DNA of 64,000 nucleotides from Nitrospira_E sp052156535 (GCF_052156535.1 NZ_JBQKUP010000021.1:1-64000), one strand, 5' to 3'. Counted from the first letter of the stretch, positions 35,888 to 45,330 are shown. The notes: generated from the sequence alone by a model not told the origin. Numbers and translations: made by a program.

Positions 35888-36123
35888 TTCTGTTCCCCGA
35901 TACGAAATAATCGTCTCTCCATCCCACTCATACGCTACCGCATAAAAACCGGCGGCTATGGTTGCGCCGTCAGGGATGCATTATCAAGATTGAAAGAAAT
36001 CGTTGTTGTTGCGATTTGTGCTGAACCATCGGAGACTGCAGACAAACCCGAGATTCCTGGGTTATATATTCGGTTGTAATCCATGGCGAGAATGGCGTAC
36101 ATGAGTTCGGAAGGTATGGCCAT
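35888..36123 (-). pseudogene. 5' stub of a second lipase-RTX gene
   Basis: From ATG 36123 the product reads MAIPSELMYAILAMDYNR, closely matching the start of the giant RTX protein. After about 45 residues a frame change brings a stop. In the next frame AAGFYAVAYEWDGETIISYR follows, matching RTX residues 57-75. Homology then ends abruptly at the repeat R1. As in copy 1, the start stands 2 bp after the accessory gene's stop. So a complete second RTX operon once existed and more than 97 percent of its cargo gene is gone. Confidence 0.85.
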
Positions 36124-36125
36124 AG

Positions 36126-36809
36126 TTATCTCCTTATGAAATCTCCGTGGTGAACAGTAGCAGCAAAAATTGGATTAAAAATATCTTTTGAATGCCCTAA
36201 CGTTGGTTCCGGATGAGGTCCTAACCACCCCAACACCTGTTCAATCTTCCCCTCCGTCATCGGCTCATCCGTAATCTCCAGCGTGATGCGTTTGAGTGAG
36301 ACCCCTGGCCCGAACGTCGCCGCCAGGTTAGTTGAATCGACTTGTTGGACGGTTTTTGGATCGGTAATATCGCTAAACGTCACCAGGAGGGGATACCGAT
36401 CATGAGGAATAGTCAACGTTTGTCCCTCTGCAGTTTTGGCTAATGAAAATTCTTGTGGGCCACGTGCCCACCCTTTCCAGTCGGTTATGACCTGGGTAGC
36501 CAAGTCGGCCGCATACGATGAATTTCCTGCAAAGCTTATTAATCCAAAGAGGACCCCGTGTCCTGGAACCTCCAAATAGGGAGCTTCGCCGCGTATTCCT
36601 CCGATCCACTCTGGACCATTGGCTGCGCCGATCGGATCGTTTTTACGCCAACTCACCTCTACGACGCTAGATCCCGTATACCGTTGCCCATCAGCCTCTA
36701 CCTCCAGCGTCATCTTTTGATGCCACGTGTGGGGAAACCAAAAATGCTGGCAATAGGCCACCGACACCCCCGCCAACACCAAAGCACCGATAAGCAGAAT
36801 TTTTTTCAT
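36126..36809 (-). CDS. Membrane-anchored accessory protein, copy 2 (family unknown)
   Basis: A 227-aa paralogue of the protein at 30964. The N-terminal anchor and HFWFPHTWHQKMTLEVEADG are almost the same, as are YPLLVTFSDITDPKTV, FGPGVSLKRITLEITDEP and MTEGKIEQVLGW. The middle and the last 30 residues differ. About 50 bp upstream of the start is also shared between copies. It remains intact although its RTX partner is reduced to a stub, which suggests either a recent event or a function kept in trans with the first system. Confidence 0.8.
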   Translation of the reverse strand: MKKILLIGALVLAGVSVAYCQHFWFPHTWHQKMTLEVEADGQRYTGSSVVEVSWRKNDPIGAANGPEWIGGIRGEAPYLEVPGHGVLFGLISFAGNSSYAADLATQVITDWKGWARGPQEFSLAKTAEGQTLTIPHDRYPLLVTFSDITDPKTVQQVDSTNLAATFGPGVSLKRITLEITDEPMTEGKIEQVLGWLGPHPEPTLGHSKDIFNPIFAATVHHGDFIRR

Positions 36810-36993
36810 GTCTCGCTACTCCATCCTGGGACACTTATGTGTTGGATGCTCTGCCTGCCTGCAGGATATCCAAAACATTTCTTTCCCCTCAGGAATCCTT
36901 CCTCACGTGGAGCAGAGCCTTCCTGCATTCTCTTTGCTTGGCTGGAGAGACTCCGCACCAACCCAGATTCTCGACCACACCTGACAGATACGG
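36810..36993. other. Upstream region of accessory copy 2
   Basis: The first ~50 bp are shared with the region upstream of copy 1 (31650-31700), marking the reach of the duplication. Beyond this no HlyC-like gene follows, unlike copy 1. Confidence 0.5.
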
Positions 36994-37262
36994 CCACGGT
37001 AGCCTCCCCGGTGGCGAGGCCGAGCCGTGCAGCCAAAGACTGGCATTGTTTGAATGTCCCTCCTTCTTGACTTTTTGACGCCTGCCGTCCGGCCCCAGGG
37101 ATGCGGGCCTTGTCTGAGCTGCGAGTTGGCCCGCTCTTCGGTAGTTCGCGTCCGTCCCATCCGATTCGGCCGGACGGGGCGTCCCTGGTTTTGGGTCCTT
37201 TTGCCGAACCGAATGACCTCGGCCGCCGGGACGAACCCCGGCTCAACCCTCTGTTCCCCGAC
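36994..37262. repeat. Dispersed repeat, copy R2
   Basis: About 270 bp related to R1. The right end is followed by a sequence whose minus strand reads GACCATTATTTCGTGTCGGGGAACAGA, nearly the same as the RTX-stub junction next to R1. R2 therefore probably arose from the same fused unit. The internal CAAAAGG hairpin of R1 is broken here. Confidence 0.75.
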
Positions 37263-37378
37263 ACGAAATAATGGTCTCATCTATTCCAGTTTCTGGGATC
37301 GTCCACTCATCCGACATCGCATATTCCAAAAATTCCTTGCGACTAGTACATCATCCCAACTCATATTTTGATCTCCAT

Positions 37379-38230
37379 TTAGCGGTTAATGGTTTCTGTC
37401 CCTTGTCGCACCCAGGGGCCTGCCCTCACTTCTGACTGCGTTCCGAACATAAACAACCGAATGTTGCCTTCGTGATATTCACCAATAATGTATAGCACTT
37501 TATTCACAAAATAATCGGGGGGAACATCAGCTTTCGTGAGATTTCCCGCATCTGTCCTAACAACGTAGGTACTTTTTGGAAGATCCCCTTTTACTACCTC
37601 TAGAACTTTTACAGTCACCTCTTCCCCGGAAGAATCAGGGGTAAGGCGAATCCCCGAATATCCAAGAATTTCAACTTTGGCGAGAAATACCGCATGCGTC
37701 CCTGGTTCATATTTTTCAAGAAAATGTCCTATCCTTTCAAAAAAAGGAAGAAGCTCCGGAAGATGAGATTCGTCAAAGAAATACCACTTCGAGATTCCTA
37801 TTGTTCGAACTAACCTCTGATAGGATTTCGATATCTCATAGGCACGATCGGTATGGCACTTTGGGATTTCGTTTCCCACATGATAAACAGACGGGACAGG
37901 CGTAGCTGCAAGAGTAGCCTGACGAAGGTCCTTTGTGATTGGTATGTTCGGAGGCCGGCGATTGTGGTGAATTAAATTGTCAAGAATGGCCTCTTGACCT
38001 TGAAAAATTGGGTCGAAGAGATCTGTTTCTAGAAACTTGTTATTGCTACGATCATGTTGACAAGGAATCGGAAGAATAGGTGCATTAAAAAATGTCTGAT
38101 TCAACCTAATTGGATCCGTAAGTGCCTCAACATTCGGTACAAACAGCATGATGAAAAAGGCGCAAACTAAACCGAACAGTCTTTTTCTCGAAAACCTCAA
38201 ACTTTTTCGCACATCATGTTTTTGGGGCAT
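37379..38230 (-). CDS. Secreted protein of unknown function, large paralogue
   Basis: About 283 aa with a basic start and a hydrophobic signal (FGLVCAFFIMLFVPNVEA). The C-terminal half (AVFLAKVEILGYSG, VTVKVLEVVKGDLPKSTYVV, KVLYIIGEYHEGNIRLF) resembles the protein at 38460 and recalls netrin/TIMP-like beta-barrel domains, where an exported fold carries VxVLEVxKG-type strands. I cannot assign a function. The second of two ATGs at 38230 suits GAGGAAGA. It stands between repeats R2 and R3. Confidence 0.65.
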   Translation of the reverse strand: MPQKHDVRKSLRFSRKRLFGLVCAFFIMLFVPNVEALTDPIRLNQTFFNAPILPIPCQHDRSNNKFLETDLFDPIFQGQEAILDNLIHHNRRPPNIPITKDLRQATLAATPVPSVYHVGNEIPKCHTDRAYEISKSYQRLVRTIGISKWYFFDESHLPELLPFFERIGHFLEKYEPGTHAVFLAKVEILGYSGIRLTPDSSGEEVTVKVLEVVKGDLPKSTYVVRTDAGNLTKADVPPDYFVNKVLYIIGEYHEGNIRLFMFGTQSEVRAGPWVRQGTETINR

Positions 38231-38459
38231 CATTCTTCCTCGGAACTGGCGTACTTGCAGGGCGGCCTCAACTGCACCAGGCATTTTAGATCCTATCGAT
38301 GCTAATGAAGCGAGACTTGAGAATAGAGATTCAGTAAGACTAAACGGCTGACTACCATTGTTGGTTGGCCAAGGATCACCCAGGATTCCAAAACTTCAAC
38401 GCAGCCTGAATGGTTGCCTAGGTCATAAAAGATGTTCTCTTCTTAAAAAATATGTTTGA

Positions 38460-38909
38460 CTATTTATTCTTAAAATATCCGCAATCAGTCAACTCCTGAA
38501 CCGATGTCGAAAGCAACTGGATGTCCCCGTTTATAAACGTTCCCATAATGTAATAAAACTTATTCACAGGAATGTCTGGTAATCCTTCATCAATGGTGCT
38601 GATCCAACGCTTCACGAAAAACTCTTCTTTGGGAATCTCTCCATCGAAAACCTGAATGATTTTTATGATCAGTTCTTCCACAGTTCTTTCAGCAGTCGTT
38701 GAATATGTAAGAATTTGGACTCTGCCCATAAAAAATGAATGGGCATCAGCACCTTGCTCTTTACCCAGACGTTGAGCATCTTCGTAAATTCTTAAGGGTA
38801 TTGGTTTTTCAAAAAAATGAATCCGTCCCGCACCCGACCAGCGTGCCATTGCTTCCCCCTCAAGAGGCAAAAGAGTCAATAATATAAAAATACAGCTTAT
38901 TAGTTGCAC
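38460..38909 (-). CDS. Secreted protein of unknown function, small paralogue
   Basis: A 149-aa protein with a signal peptide (SCIFILLTLLPLEGEA). AHSFFMGRVQILTYS, VEELIIKIIQVFDGEIPKEEFFV and FYYIMGTFINGDIQLL line up with the C-terminal half of the larger neighbour, so the two are diverged duplicates. The start is a GTG that places the signal at the N-terminus; ribosome site weak. Function unknown; exported location is the firm part. Confidence 0.6.
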   Translation of the reverse strand: MQLISCIFILLTLLPLEGEAMARWSGAGRIHFFEKPIPLRIYEDAQRLGKEQGADAHSFFMGRVQILTYSTTAERTVEELIIKIIQVFDGEIPKEEFFVKRWISTIDEGLPDIPVNKFYYIMGTFINGDIQLLSTSVQELTDCGYFKNK

Positions 38910-38975
38910 AATGTACTCATTCGGGTTTACAAAACTATTAAAAATTTCTCGGTCTCAAGTATGCCTCCCGACCTT

Positions 38976-39302
38976 TGGCATGGCCGAGCCGTGAAGCCGA
39001 CGTCAGGCATTATTGGAATCTCCCACATTTCTCATTCCTCTCCCCTTCCCCTTCCGACGCCTGCTGGCCGGACCCAGGGATGGACGCTCTCATGCACCGG
39101 CGAGCATTGTTTGAGCCCTTCGATAAAACTCAGGACAGGCTCCGCGAGTTGGCCCGCTCTTCCATAGTTCGCGTCCGTCCCCTCCGATGAGGCCGGACGG
39201 CGCGTCCCTTTGCATAGTGCGTCTCGATGAGCGCGACCGCTGCTTGGCTTCTTTTGCCAAAACAAAAGGACTTCGGCCGCCGGGACGAACCCCGGCTCAA
39301 TA
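38976..39302. repeat. Dispersed repeat, copy R3
   Basis: About 330 bp related to R1 and R2 but with extra insertions, one of which is CCCTTCGATAAAACTCAGGA running on into CAGGCTC (39116-39142). That short sequence resembles a motif I recall as widespread in unrelated bacterial genomes. A related CTCAGGACAGGCTC stands at about 32719. Its outer flank carries no RTX-stub sequence. Confidence 0.75.
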
Positions 39303-39449
39303 GGATCTTTGAAACGTTTGTACCTATACATCGGCGAAAAACTTCCCAAGACTAAGATCTCGCAATAATCGCTCCGTTCGCGTGGGCTCCCTCACCTTCG
39401 TCGGTTTCTATAGAAAGCCTGTCTCTTCCGGAATCTCACCAGACTCGTG

Positions 39450-39973
39450 TCATTGTTCATTGGCGGTGCCCATCCTGAGGGACATTCGCATTTCGCGCTT
39501 CATGGTATTCAGTGCCAATTTTTTCGGCACAATCTCCGGATTGAGAATCTCACAGAACCCTTGATTCAACAACACCTGCGAAGACAACGGAGAGACGTTT
39601 GAGGTCGTGGCGGTTTCGAGTGGCAATGGTGGGAAGCATGATGGCCATGGGAGGGGTGCCGGCCTCGGCCGGAAAATGAAGGATCTCAGCCGACGATTTC
39701 CTCTCCGCGAAATGGCGACATCTTGATATCAACGGTAGGACTGACGTCTGCCTTGGAAAAGGGACCAAAGGCGACCGCGTGCAGGCTTTGTCGACGGCCA
39801 ATACCAAAAGGCACACGGGAAAGCATAAGATCATGGTCCAGTGGCCGATCATGGCCATGCGCTTCTTGCCACATCGGATTCCATCGAGATTGAGGTGAGA
39901 TAACCAACGACGGAGGAGGATGACCGGCCAAGGCGCCGATGAGTCGTTGGCATGCGGCGAAAGGGTCGGACAA
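39450..39973 (-). pseudogene. Degraded gene of unknown family
   Basis: Three successive frames on the minus strand look coding. First MSDPFAACQRLIGALAGHPP with PFGIGRRQSLHAVAFGPF and TVDIKMSPFRGEEI (39973-39690), then AEILHFPAEAGTPPMAIMLP with RNRHDLKRLSVVF, then NQGFCEILNPEIVPKKLALN ending at 39450. At least two frameshifts are needed to join them. I do not recognise the family. Confidence 0.5.
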
Positions 39974-40040
39974 TTTCTCAGGGAGGATTGAGGAGCTGAA
40001 AACAGAAACTATGGATGGGGATTATTGCGGGATTATTTCC

Positions 40041-43000
40041 TTAGGCAGTTTGAGTCGAGTCCGGTGTGGACCCCTTACCCAGGATGTCCCGGAGCGCAAG
40101 AGCCAGAGACAGTCCGTTGACCGGCTTCATCAAAAAGGCCCGAATGCCGAGTTGCTTGGCTTTTTCTTGAGTCATGGTGTGGCTAAACCCCGTACACAAC
40201 AGAATGGGAATATCCGCTCGAATACCTAGCAACGCACGAGATAAGGCCTCCCCGCTCATCGTCGGCATGGTTTGATCCGTCACGACCACATCAAAATCCG
40301 AGGGGTGTGCTCGAAACAGATCTAACGCTTCATATGGATTGACGCTTGCTACAACGGCATAGCCTAAATGGCTGAGAAATTGTGTCCCCCAGCGCGTCAG
40401 CATTTCTTCATCATCCACAAATAAGACCCTTCCCGACCCGGTCGGCCAGGCAATGACTTCCTCCGGTTTGTCCGGCGCAATCACATCCAAGCGCGGCAGG
40501 AGGACCGTGAAGGTCGTACCCTCCCCCGGACGACTGGACACCGCAATCCCACCCCCGTGGTTATGGACAATCCCGTGAACAACCGCCAGCCCGAGCCCCG
40601 TGCCCTCCCCGGCAGGTTTTGTGGTAAAAAATGGCTCAAAAATTCTCTCGACCATTTCGAGAGGAATGCCCTTTCCGGTGTCACGAATCACCACCTGAAG
40701 GTAGGAACCGGCTTTGCATAAGCCCGGGCCCGGCATTCCTTCCTCAGGAATACATTCATGGCCTAAGGCTATTTCCAACAGACCGCCCTCTTCCCGCATG
40801 GCATATTCCGCATTGGCACACAGATTCATAATCACTTGTTGCATTTGCGTCCGGTCACCATAAATCACCGTGGACTCAAGATCCAAAGACGTTCGAATTT
40901 CAATCGAGGACGGAAAGCTGGCACGGACCATTTTCAGAACATCCCCAATAACCAATCGCAGATCAATGGCCTCTTTATCCTTTTCCGAGCGCCGGCTAAA
41001 GGCTAAAATTTGCTTTACAAGATCACGGGCCCGATTCCCGGCGGCGACTACTTCGTTTAGATAGGATTTTAAGCGTTCATCCTGAGTGGCATAGGCCATC
41101 GCCAATTCGGAATATCCCAGGATCGCACCTAAAATATTATTAAAGTCATGGGCAATGCCCCCGGCCAATGTACCAATTGCCTCCATTTTTTGGGTATGCC
41201 GCAATTGCATCTCACTCAATAATAAAGCCTCTTCAGTGCGTTTCCGCTCTGTAATATCCTCACAAGACAGCAACCACACCCGAGGCCCTGACTGTTTCTC
41301 AATGGCCTGAATCGTCTCTTTCACCCAAATGATGGTCCCATCCTTTTTTACTTTTCTGAATTCAGGAAGAATACCTTTTGTGGATTCACGCAACCCCTTC
41401 TCCAGACCTGATTGAAACAGGCCACGATCCTCCTCATAGACCACGGAAAACGCAGAGGTGCCCAGCAATTCCTCAACCCGATATCCCAACACTTGAGCCC
41501 CATATTGATTCACGGAGAGAATGATCCCCTGACAATTCACCGTAAAATAAATTAAGGGAGTCTGATCGTAGAGTTCACGATACTTGTCCTGGCTGTTTTG
41601 GACTTCTTCCTGTGCCCGCTTGCGCTCAAGTTCCGCTCCTGCCCGTGCGGCAAAAATCTTCAAAAGATTATGCCCTTGAGAGGAAAGTACATGCGGATTC
41701 GTATCCAAAAGCGCGAGATTTCCCACGACCTCATTCTTGGAATTGAAAAGAGGCGTTCCATAATACGCCTCAACTCTCAACGCTTGAATCGCTTCACTGC
41801 GAGGAAAAAGTTGTTGAACACCGGAAGGCTGGTCCACAGGGTTACCCCCAAGTACGAGTTCGCAAGGTCCCCCCAGACATTCATACACCGTTGAAGGTTC
41901 AAATTGGTCGTGGTTCCAAAAAGCCAATGTCCGGGCTTTGCTGGCATTTGGCTCAATCCGCTCCGACAAAAACACCATGGGCACCTGAAGCGCTTTCGCC
42001 AATTCACCGACAAGGACTTCGAAGAAATTTGGAGAGCCGGGGATCACATTGCCTTTAACAATCGCCTCCAGCGCATCTTCCCATTGTTTTCTCTGTGTGA
42101 TATCTCGCGAGATCACGACAGCTCGCAGTTCTCCAAGCGCCGTTTGAAAGGCTCGTCCGGTGCTTTCAAACCAGTGGTACTCCCCATTCTGATGCCGATA
42201 GCGGTAGACCGAACGGCCGGAACCGTTGGTCTTCATGCCTTGACAAAACTCCTCCACCACTCTGTCTCGATCTTCAGGATGCACCGGGGCAAAGACACTC
42301 GTGCCAAGCAGATCCTGGGAGCTGTACCCAAGAGATTCTTTGAAATTCGGACTCACATAGAGGAATCGTCCTTCGGCATCGGTTTCCGTGATCAGATCAT
42401 AGGCATTTTCCATAATGGCCCGGAAGCGTTTTTCTCGTTCCTGAATGATGAGTTCAGCGGCTTTTCGGAACGTAATATCGCGAGCAAAACCCAAGACCCC
42501 GTTCTGACCATCCGGTAAAGAGCCAAATGAGTCTTTGGTCACTAAAAACGTTCGGGACACAGGATGCTGCTCCTGAACCTCGACCTCAAAGGTCTGAGTC
42601 CCCGCAGATTGCATCACATGGTCATCCCCCTCGACAAACAACGCATGCGGCTGGGTGCCGAATATTTCCTCATCGGTTTTTCCGACGACCTCATGGATGG
42701 CCTTTCCCATAATCTCCGCGCCCGAAGGATTCACCAGGAGGTAACGACCATCCTGGTCCTTAACATAGACCACATCACTCATTTCTGCGAGGACAGCATC
42801 TAACAGAGCGTGATTCCGCCTTGATATGTCATCCGCCAACTTGCGCTCCGTGATATCGCGTATCGTTCCTCCTCCTCGAAGTAACCGGCCATCGGCATCA
42901 AAGGTTCCCTCCCCTGTGGCCTCAAACCAACGATAACCTTTTGATTTCGTGCGTAATCGGGACTCCACATGATAGGGAATCCTTTTTTCAATATGATTGG

Positions 43001-43457
43001 TTAAGGCCTCAAACACACGCTCCCGATCGTCAGGATGTAACCGTTGCTCCCAACTCCCCATGACTCCCGGGAACTCAGATTCCTCATACCCCAACATCGC
43101 GATAAACTGAGGGGAGTACCACACCGGACACTCTGGAGAGTACCAGGGAATATCCGGACGAATTTCAGCCACCCACAACCCCTCACGAGACCCCTGAGAG
43201 GCCAGAATGAACCGCTCAACTTGCTGTCGGAGAGCATGCAACTCCTTCTGCAAATCCGGCTGTGGAGTACCTGTGGGCATCTTGGATTGGCGAGTCTCTG
43301 GCAATCGGGGAATATGGCTCGAAGCTTCAGATTTCGAAGATAATTGTCCAGGTGACCCTTGGGAAGACCCAAGGGAAAGCGTCAGATCTCCCAGGCGCTT
43401 TCGATGAATTTCTTCATCGGAAGGAGGAGAAGACTTTGAAGAATGGGGAGATTCCAT
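40041..43457 (-). CDS. Hybrid histidine kinase with four PAS domains and a GAF domain
   Basis: Cytoplasmic sensor of 1138 aa without a clear membrane helix. Order: PAS about 70-190, PAS about 195-320, PAS about 325-450, GAF about 465-620, PAS about 625-745, HisKA with GGIAHDFNNILGAIL (His 770), HATPase_c (GTGLGLAVVHGIVHNHGG), and a C-terminal receiver with VLFVDDEE and DVVVTDQTMPTMSG. All catalytic motifs look intact. The ATG start is ten bases after AAGGA. The GAF segment is similar to that of the sigma-54 activator at 11.8 kb (shared FFE.LV.ELAKAL pattern), suggesting a common ligand class. No output regulator is adjacent. Confidence 0.93.
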   Translation of the reverse strand: MESPHSSKSSPPSDEEIHRKRLGDLTLSLGSSQGSPGQLSSKSEASSHIPRLPETRQSKMPTGTPQPDLQKELHALRQQVERFILASQGSREGLWVAEIRPDIPWYSPECPVWYSPQFIAMLGYEESEFPGVMGSWEQRLHPDDRERVFEALTNHIEKRIPYHVESRLRTKSKGYRWFEATGEGTFDADGRLLRGGGTIRDITERKLADDISRRNHALLDAVLAEMSDVVYVKDQDGRYLLVNPSGAEIMGKAIHEVVGKTDEEIFGTQPHALFVEGDDHVMQSAGTQTFEVEVQEQHPVSRTFLVTKDSFGSLPDGQNGVLGFARDITFRKAAELIIQEREKRFRAIMENAYDLITETDAEGRFLYVSPNFKESLGYSSQDLLGTSVFAPVHPEDRDRVVEEFCQGMKTNGSGRSVYRYRHQNGEYHWFESTGRAFQTALGELRAVVISRDITQRKQWEDALEAIVKGNVIPGSPNFFEVLVGELAKALQVPMVFLSERIEPNASKARTLAFWNHDQFEPSTVYECLGGPCELVLGGNPVDQPSGVQQLFPRSEAIQALRVEAYYGTPLFNSKNEVVGNLALLDTNPHVLSSQGHNLLKIFAARAGAELERKRAQEEVQNSQDKYRELYDQTPLIYFTVNCQGIILSVNQYGAQVLGYRVEELLGTSAFSVVYEEDRGLFQSGLEKGLRESTKGILPEFRKVKKDGTIIWVKETIQAIEKQSGPRVWLLSCEDITERKRTEEALLLSEMQLRHTQKMEAIGTLAGGIAHDFNNILGAILGYSELAMAYATQDERLKSYLNEVVAAGNRARDLVKQILAFSRRSEKDKEAIDLRLVIGDVLKMVRASFPSSIEIRTSLDLESTVIYGDRTQMQQVIMNLCANAEYAMREEGGLLEIALGHECIPEEGMPGPGLCKAGSYLQVVIRDTGKGIPLEMVERIFEPFFTTKPAGEGTGLGLAVVHGIVHNHGGGIAVSSRPGEGTTFTVLLPRLDVIAPDKPEEVIAWPTGSGRVLFVDDEEMLTRWGTQFLSHLGYAVVASVNPYEALDLFRAHPSDFDVVVTDQTMPTMSGEALSRALLGIRADIPILLCTGFSHTMTQEKAKQLGIRAFLMKPVNGLSLALALRDILGKGSTPDSTQTA

Positions 43458-43703
43458 ACAGCATCTATCCTTGAAAAGCCCGGAATGACCGGCTCGTCAA
43501 GGAGTGACTCTATAATCAAACACCATGAAATATTTTTCCTTTAATGTCAAGAAAAAATACGCAAAAACACCTGGCCTCAGACGTAAGCTGGAACAGCAGG
43601 ATTTCTACGCGTACTAATTATTAGAATGCGGCATCCCTGGATCCTCAGAATATGACATGCTAGACTCACCGTTCGTCCACACATTCTTCACTCGCGGACA
43701 CTC

Positions 43704-44495
43704 ATGAAAAAAGCTGTTTGCACCATCGCTGGCTCTGATTGTAGTGGAGGGGCCGGCATTCAAGCCGATCTGAAAGCCATGTCCGCGAACGGGGTGTTCG
43801 GGATGTCGGTGGTAACATCCATTACCGCACAAAATACGCGCGGCGTCTCTGCCGTTTTTCATTTGCCTATCTCGATCATTACCGCACAACTCGAGGCGCT
43901 CTTTTCCGATATTCCTGTCACCGTGATTAAAACCGGGATGCTGGCGACCTCCGACATCATCACAATTGTCAGTCGGCATCTGGCCAAACAACCCCTCGAG
44001 CATCTGGTTGTTGATCCGGTTATGGTCGCAAAAGGAGGATATCCACTCCTGGAACAGGAAGCGATGGCCACACTGAAAACTGAATTGCTTCCTCAGGCTT
44101 CCCTTCTGACCCCAAATATTGCCGAAGCCGAAATGTTATCCGGCCTCACCATTAAGACTCTGGCCCATGCCAGAGAGGCGGCGAAAGTCATTCATCAATT
44201 CGGCTGCCAACATGTCCTGATCAAGGGCGGGCATCTGCTGGAACAGCCGGGAACCGACTTACTTTACGACGGCAGATTTTTCCGCATGTTTAAGGGGGAA
44301 TTTTTTCAGACGAATACAACTCACGGAACCGGCTGTACCCTGGCCTCTGCCATTGCCGCCAACCTGGCCAAGGGGAAACCCATACCCGACGCGATTGAAG
44401 CCGCGAAACACTATACGACTGAGGCCATTCGTCACGGCCTTTCTCTTGGCCAGGGAAATGGCCCGACCGACCACTTCTACTTTCTGCAAGCATAG
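43704..44495 (+). CDS. thiD: Hydroxymethylpyrimidine / phosphomethylpyrimidine kinase
   Basis: Thiamine synthesis enzyme that phosphorylates HMP and then HMP-P to HMP-PP. 263 aa, full length. AGSDCSGGAGIQADLKA, MSVVTSITAQNTRGV, IKTGMLA, DPVMVAKGG and the ribokinase-type active site NTTHGTGCTLASAIAA are all present. It is followed closely by the alpha/beta hydrolase gene, 19 bp downstream; other thi genes are not nearby. Confidence 0.95.
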   Translation: MKKAVCTIAGSDCSGGAGIQADLKAMSANGVFGMSVVTSITAQNTRGVSAVFHLPISIITAQLEALFSDIPVTVIKTGMLATSDIITIVSRHLAKQPLEHLVVDPVMVAKGGYPLLEQEAMATLKTELLPQASLLTPNIAEAEMLSGLTIKTLAHAREAAKVIHQFGCQHVLIKGGHLLEQPGTDLLYDGRFFRMFKGEFFQTNTTHGTGCTLASAIAANLAKGKPIPDAIEAAKHYTTEAIRHGLSLGQGNGPTDHFYFLQA

Positions 44496-44514
44496 CCAAC
44501 TCGTGGAGACCGCA

Positions 44515-45312
44515 TTGCCCACAGAAAGCTGGGATGGGAGGACTGAAGCTTCTGTCAGCTTTACCGGTTCATCCGGCATCGTGACGACAGGGATTTTCGC
44601 TCAACCGGCTGCTTCCACGCATCGAGCGGTGATCCTTTGTCATGGATTTCCCTCCGATAAAAACAGTCGAACCAATCGGCGGTTGACGGACCTTCTCATT
44701 CCTCAATCCATCGCGACGCTTCGATTCGATTGGTATGGCATGGGTGACTCACCGGAGCCCCTGTCCCACCTCCGCATCCAAAAATGTGAGGAACAACTGG
44801 ATTCGGCCGTCCGCTTTCTCACCGAAAGATCCATGAAGGCGCTCGGACTCATTGGATCCAGTTTTGGTGGATTCATGGCTATTCTTTCGGCCCCCCGATA
44901 TCCTCTCCTACAGGCCCTGGGCCTAAAATGCCCCGTGGTGGATTTCTCTGAAGTGCTTCGCCTGGAATTGGGAGCAGACGCCATGGACCGATGGAAACGC
45001 ACCGACCACATACCCGACGTCTTCGGTGGCGAACTTCCGACACCCTTGCCGTATGCCTTTTTCGAGGAATGTCTCACCTATAACGGCTACAACTCAGCTT
45101 CGCGCATTCAAGCCCCCACACTGATTGTCCACGGGGTTCAAGATGAAATCATTCCCGTTCATCAGATTGATCGGTTACTGACGTCTCTGAGCGTGCCCAA
45201 GGATTTTCGTCTCATTCCCGGTGCCAACCATCAATTCGGACGGCCTGAAGATTTTCGTCTCATGACCACCCATTTGGCCAAGTGGATGATCGCTCACCTG
45301 CCTCTCTCTTGA
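44515..45312 (+). CDS. Alpha/beta hydrolase (S33-like)
   Basis: Serine hydrolase of about 265 aa. VILCHGFPSDK gives the oxyanion region, GLIGSSFGGFMAI the nucleophile elbow, VHGVQDEIIPVHQ the acid and GANHQFG the catalytic histidine. The start is chosen as TTG 44515, six bases after GTGGAG; GTG 44503 is an alternative, and the frame also runs back into thiD. Probably cotranscribed with thiD and the next two genes. Substrate unknown. Confidence 0.85.
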   Translation: MPTESWDGRTEASVSFTGSSGIVTTGIFAQPAASTHRAVILCHGFPSDKNSRTNRRLTDLLIPQSIATLRFDWYGMGDSPEPLSHLRIQKCEEQLDSAVRFLTERSMKALGLIGSSFGGFMAILSAPRYPLLQALGLKCPVVDFSEVLRLELGADAMDRWKRTDHIPDVFGGELPTPLPYAFFEECLTYNGYNSASRIQAPTLIVHGVQDEIIPVHQIDRLLTSLSVPKDFRLIPGANHQFGRPEDFRLMTTHLAKWMIAHLPLS

Positions 45313-45330
45313 GGTGGCGGGACCCGAATC

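Noticed and set aside
35671..35931. FVPAAEVLLFRQKDPKP open frame in R1 and its versions in R2 and R3
   Set aside because: Frames are broken differently in each copy, no start or ribosome site is shared, and the DNA is conserved outside codon logic; treated as repeat, not gene.
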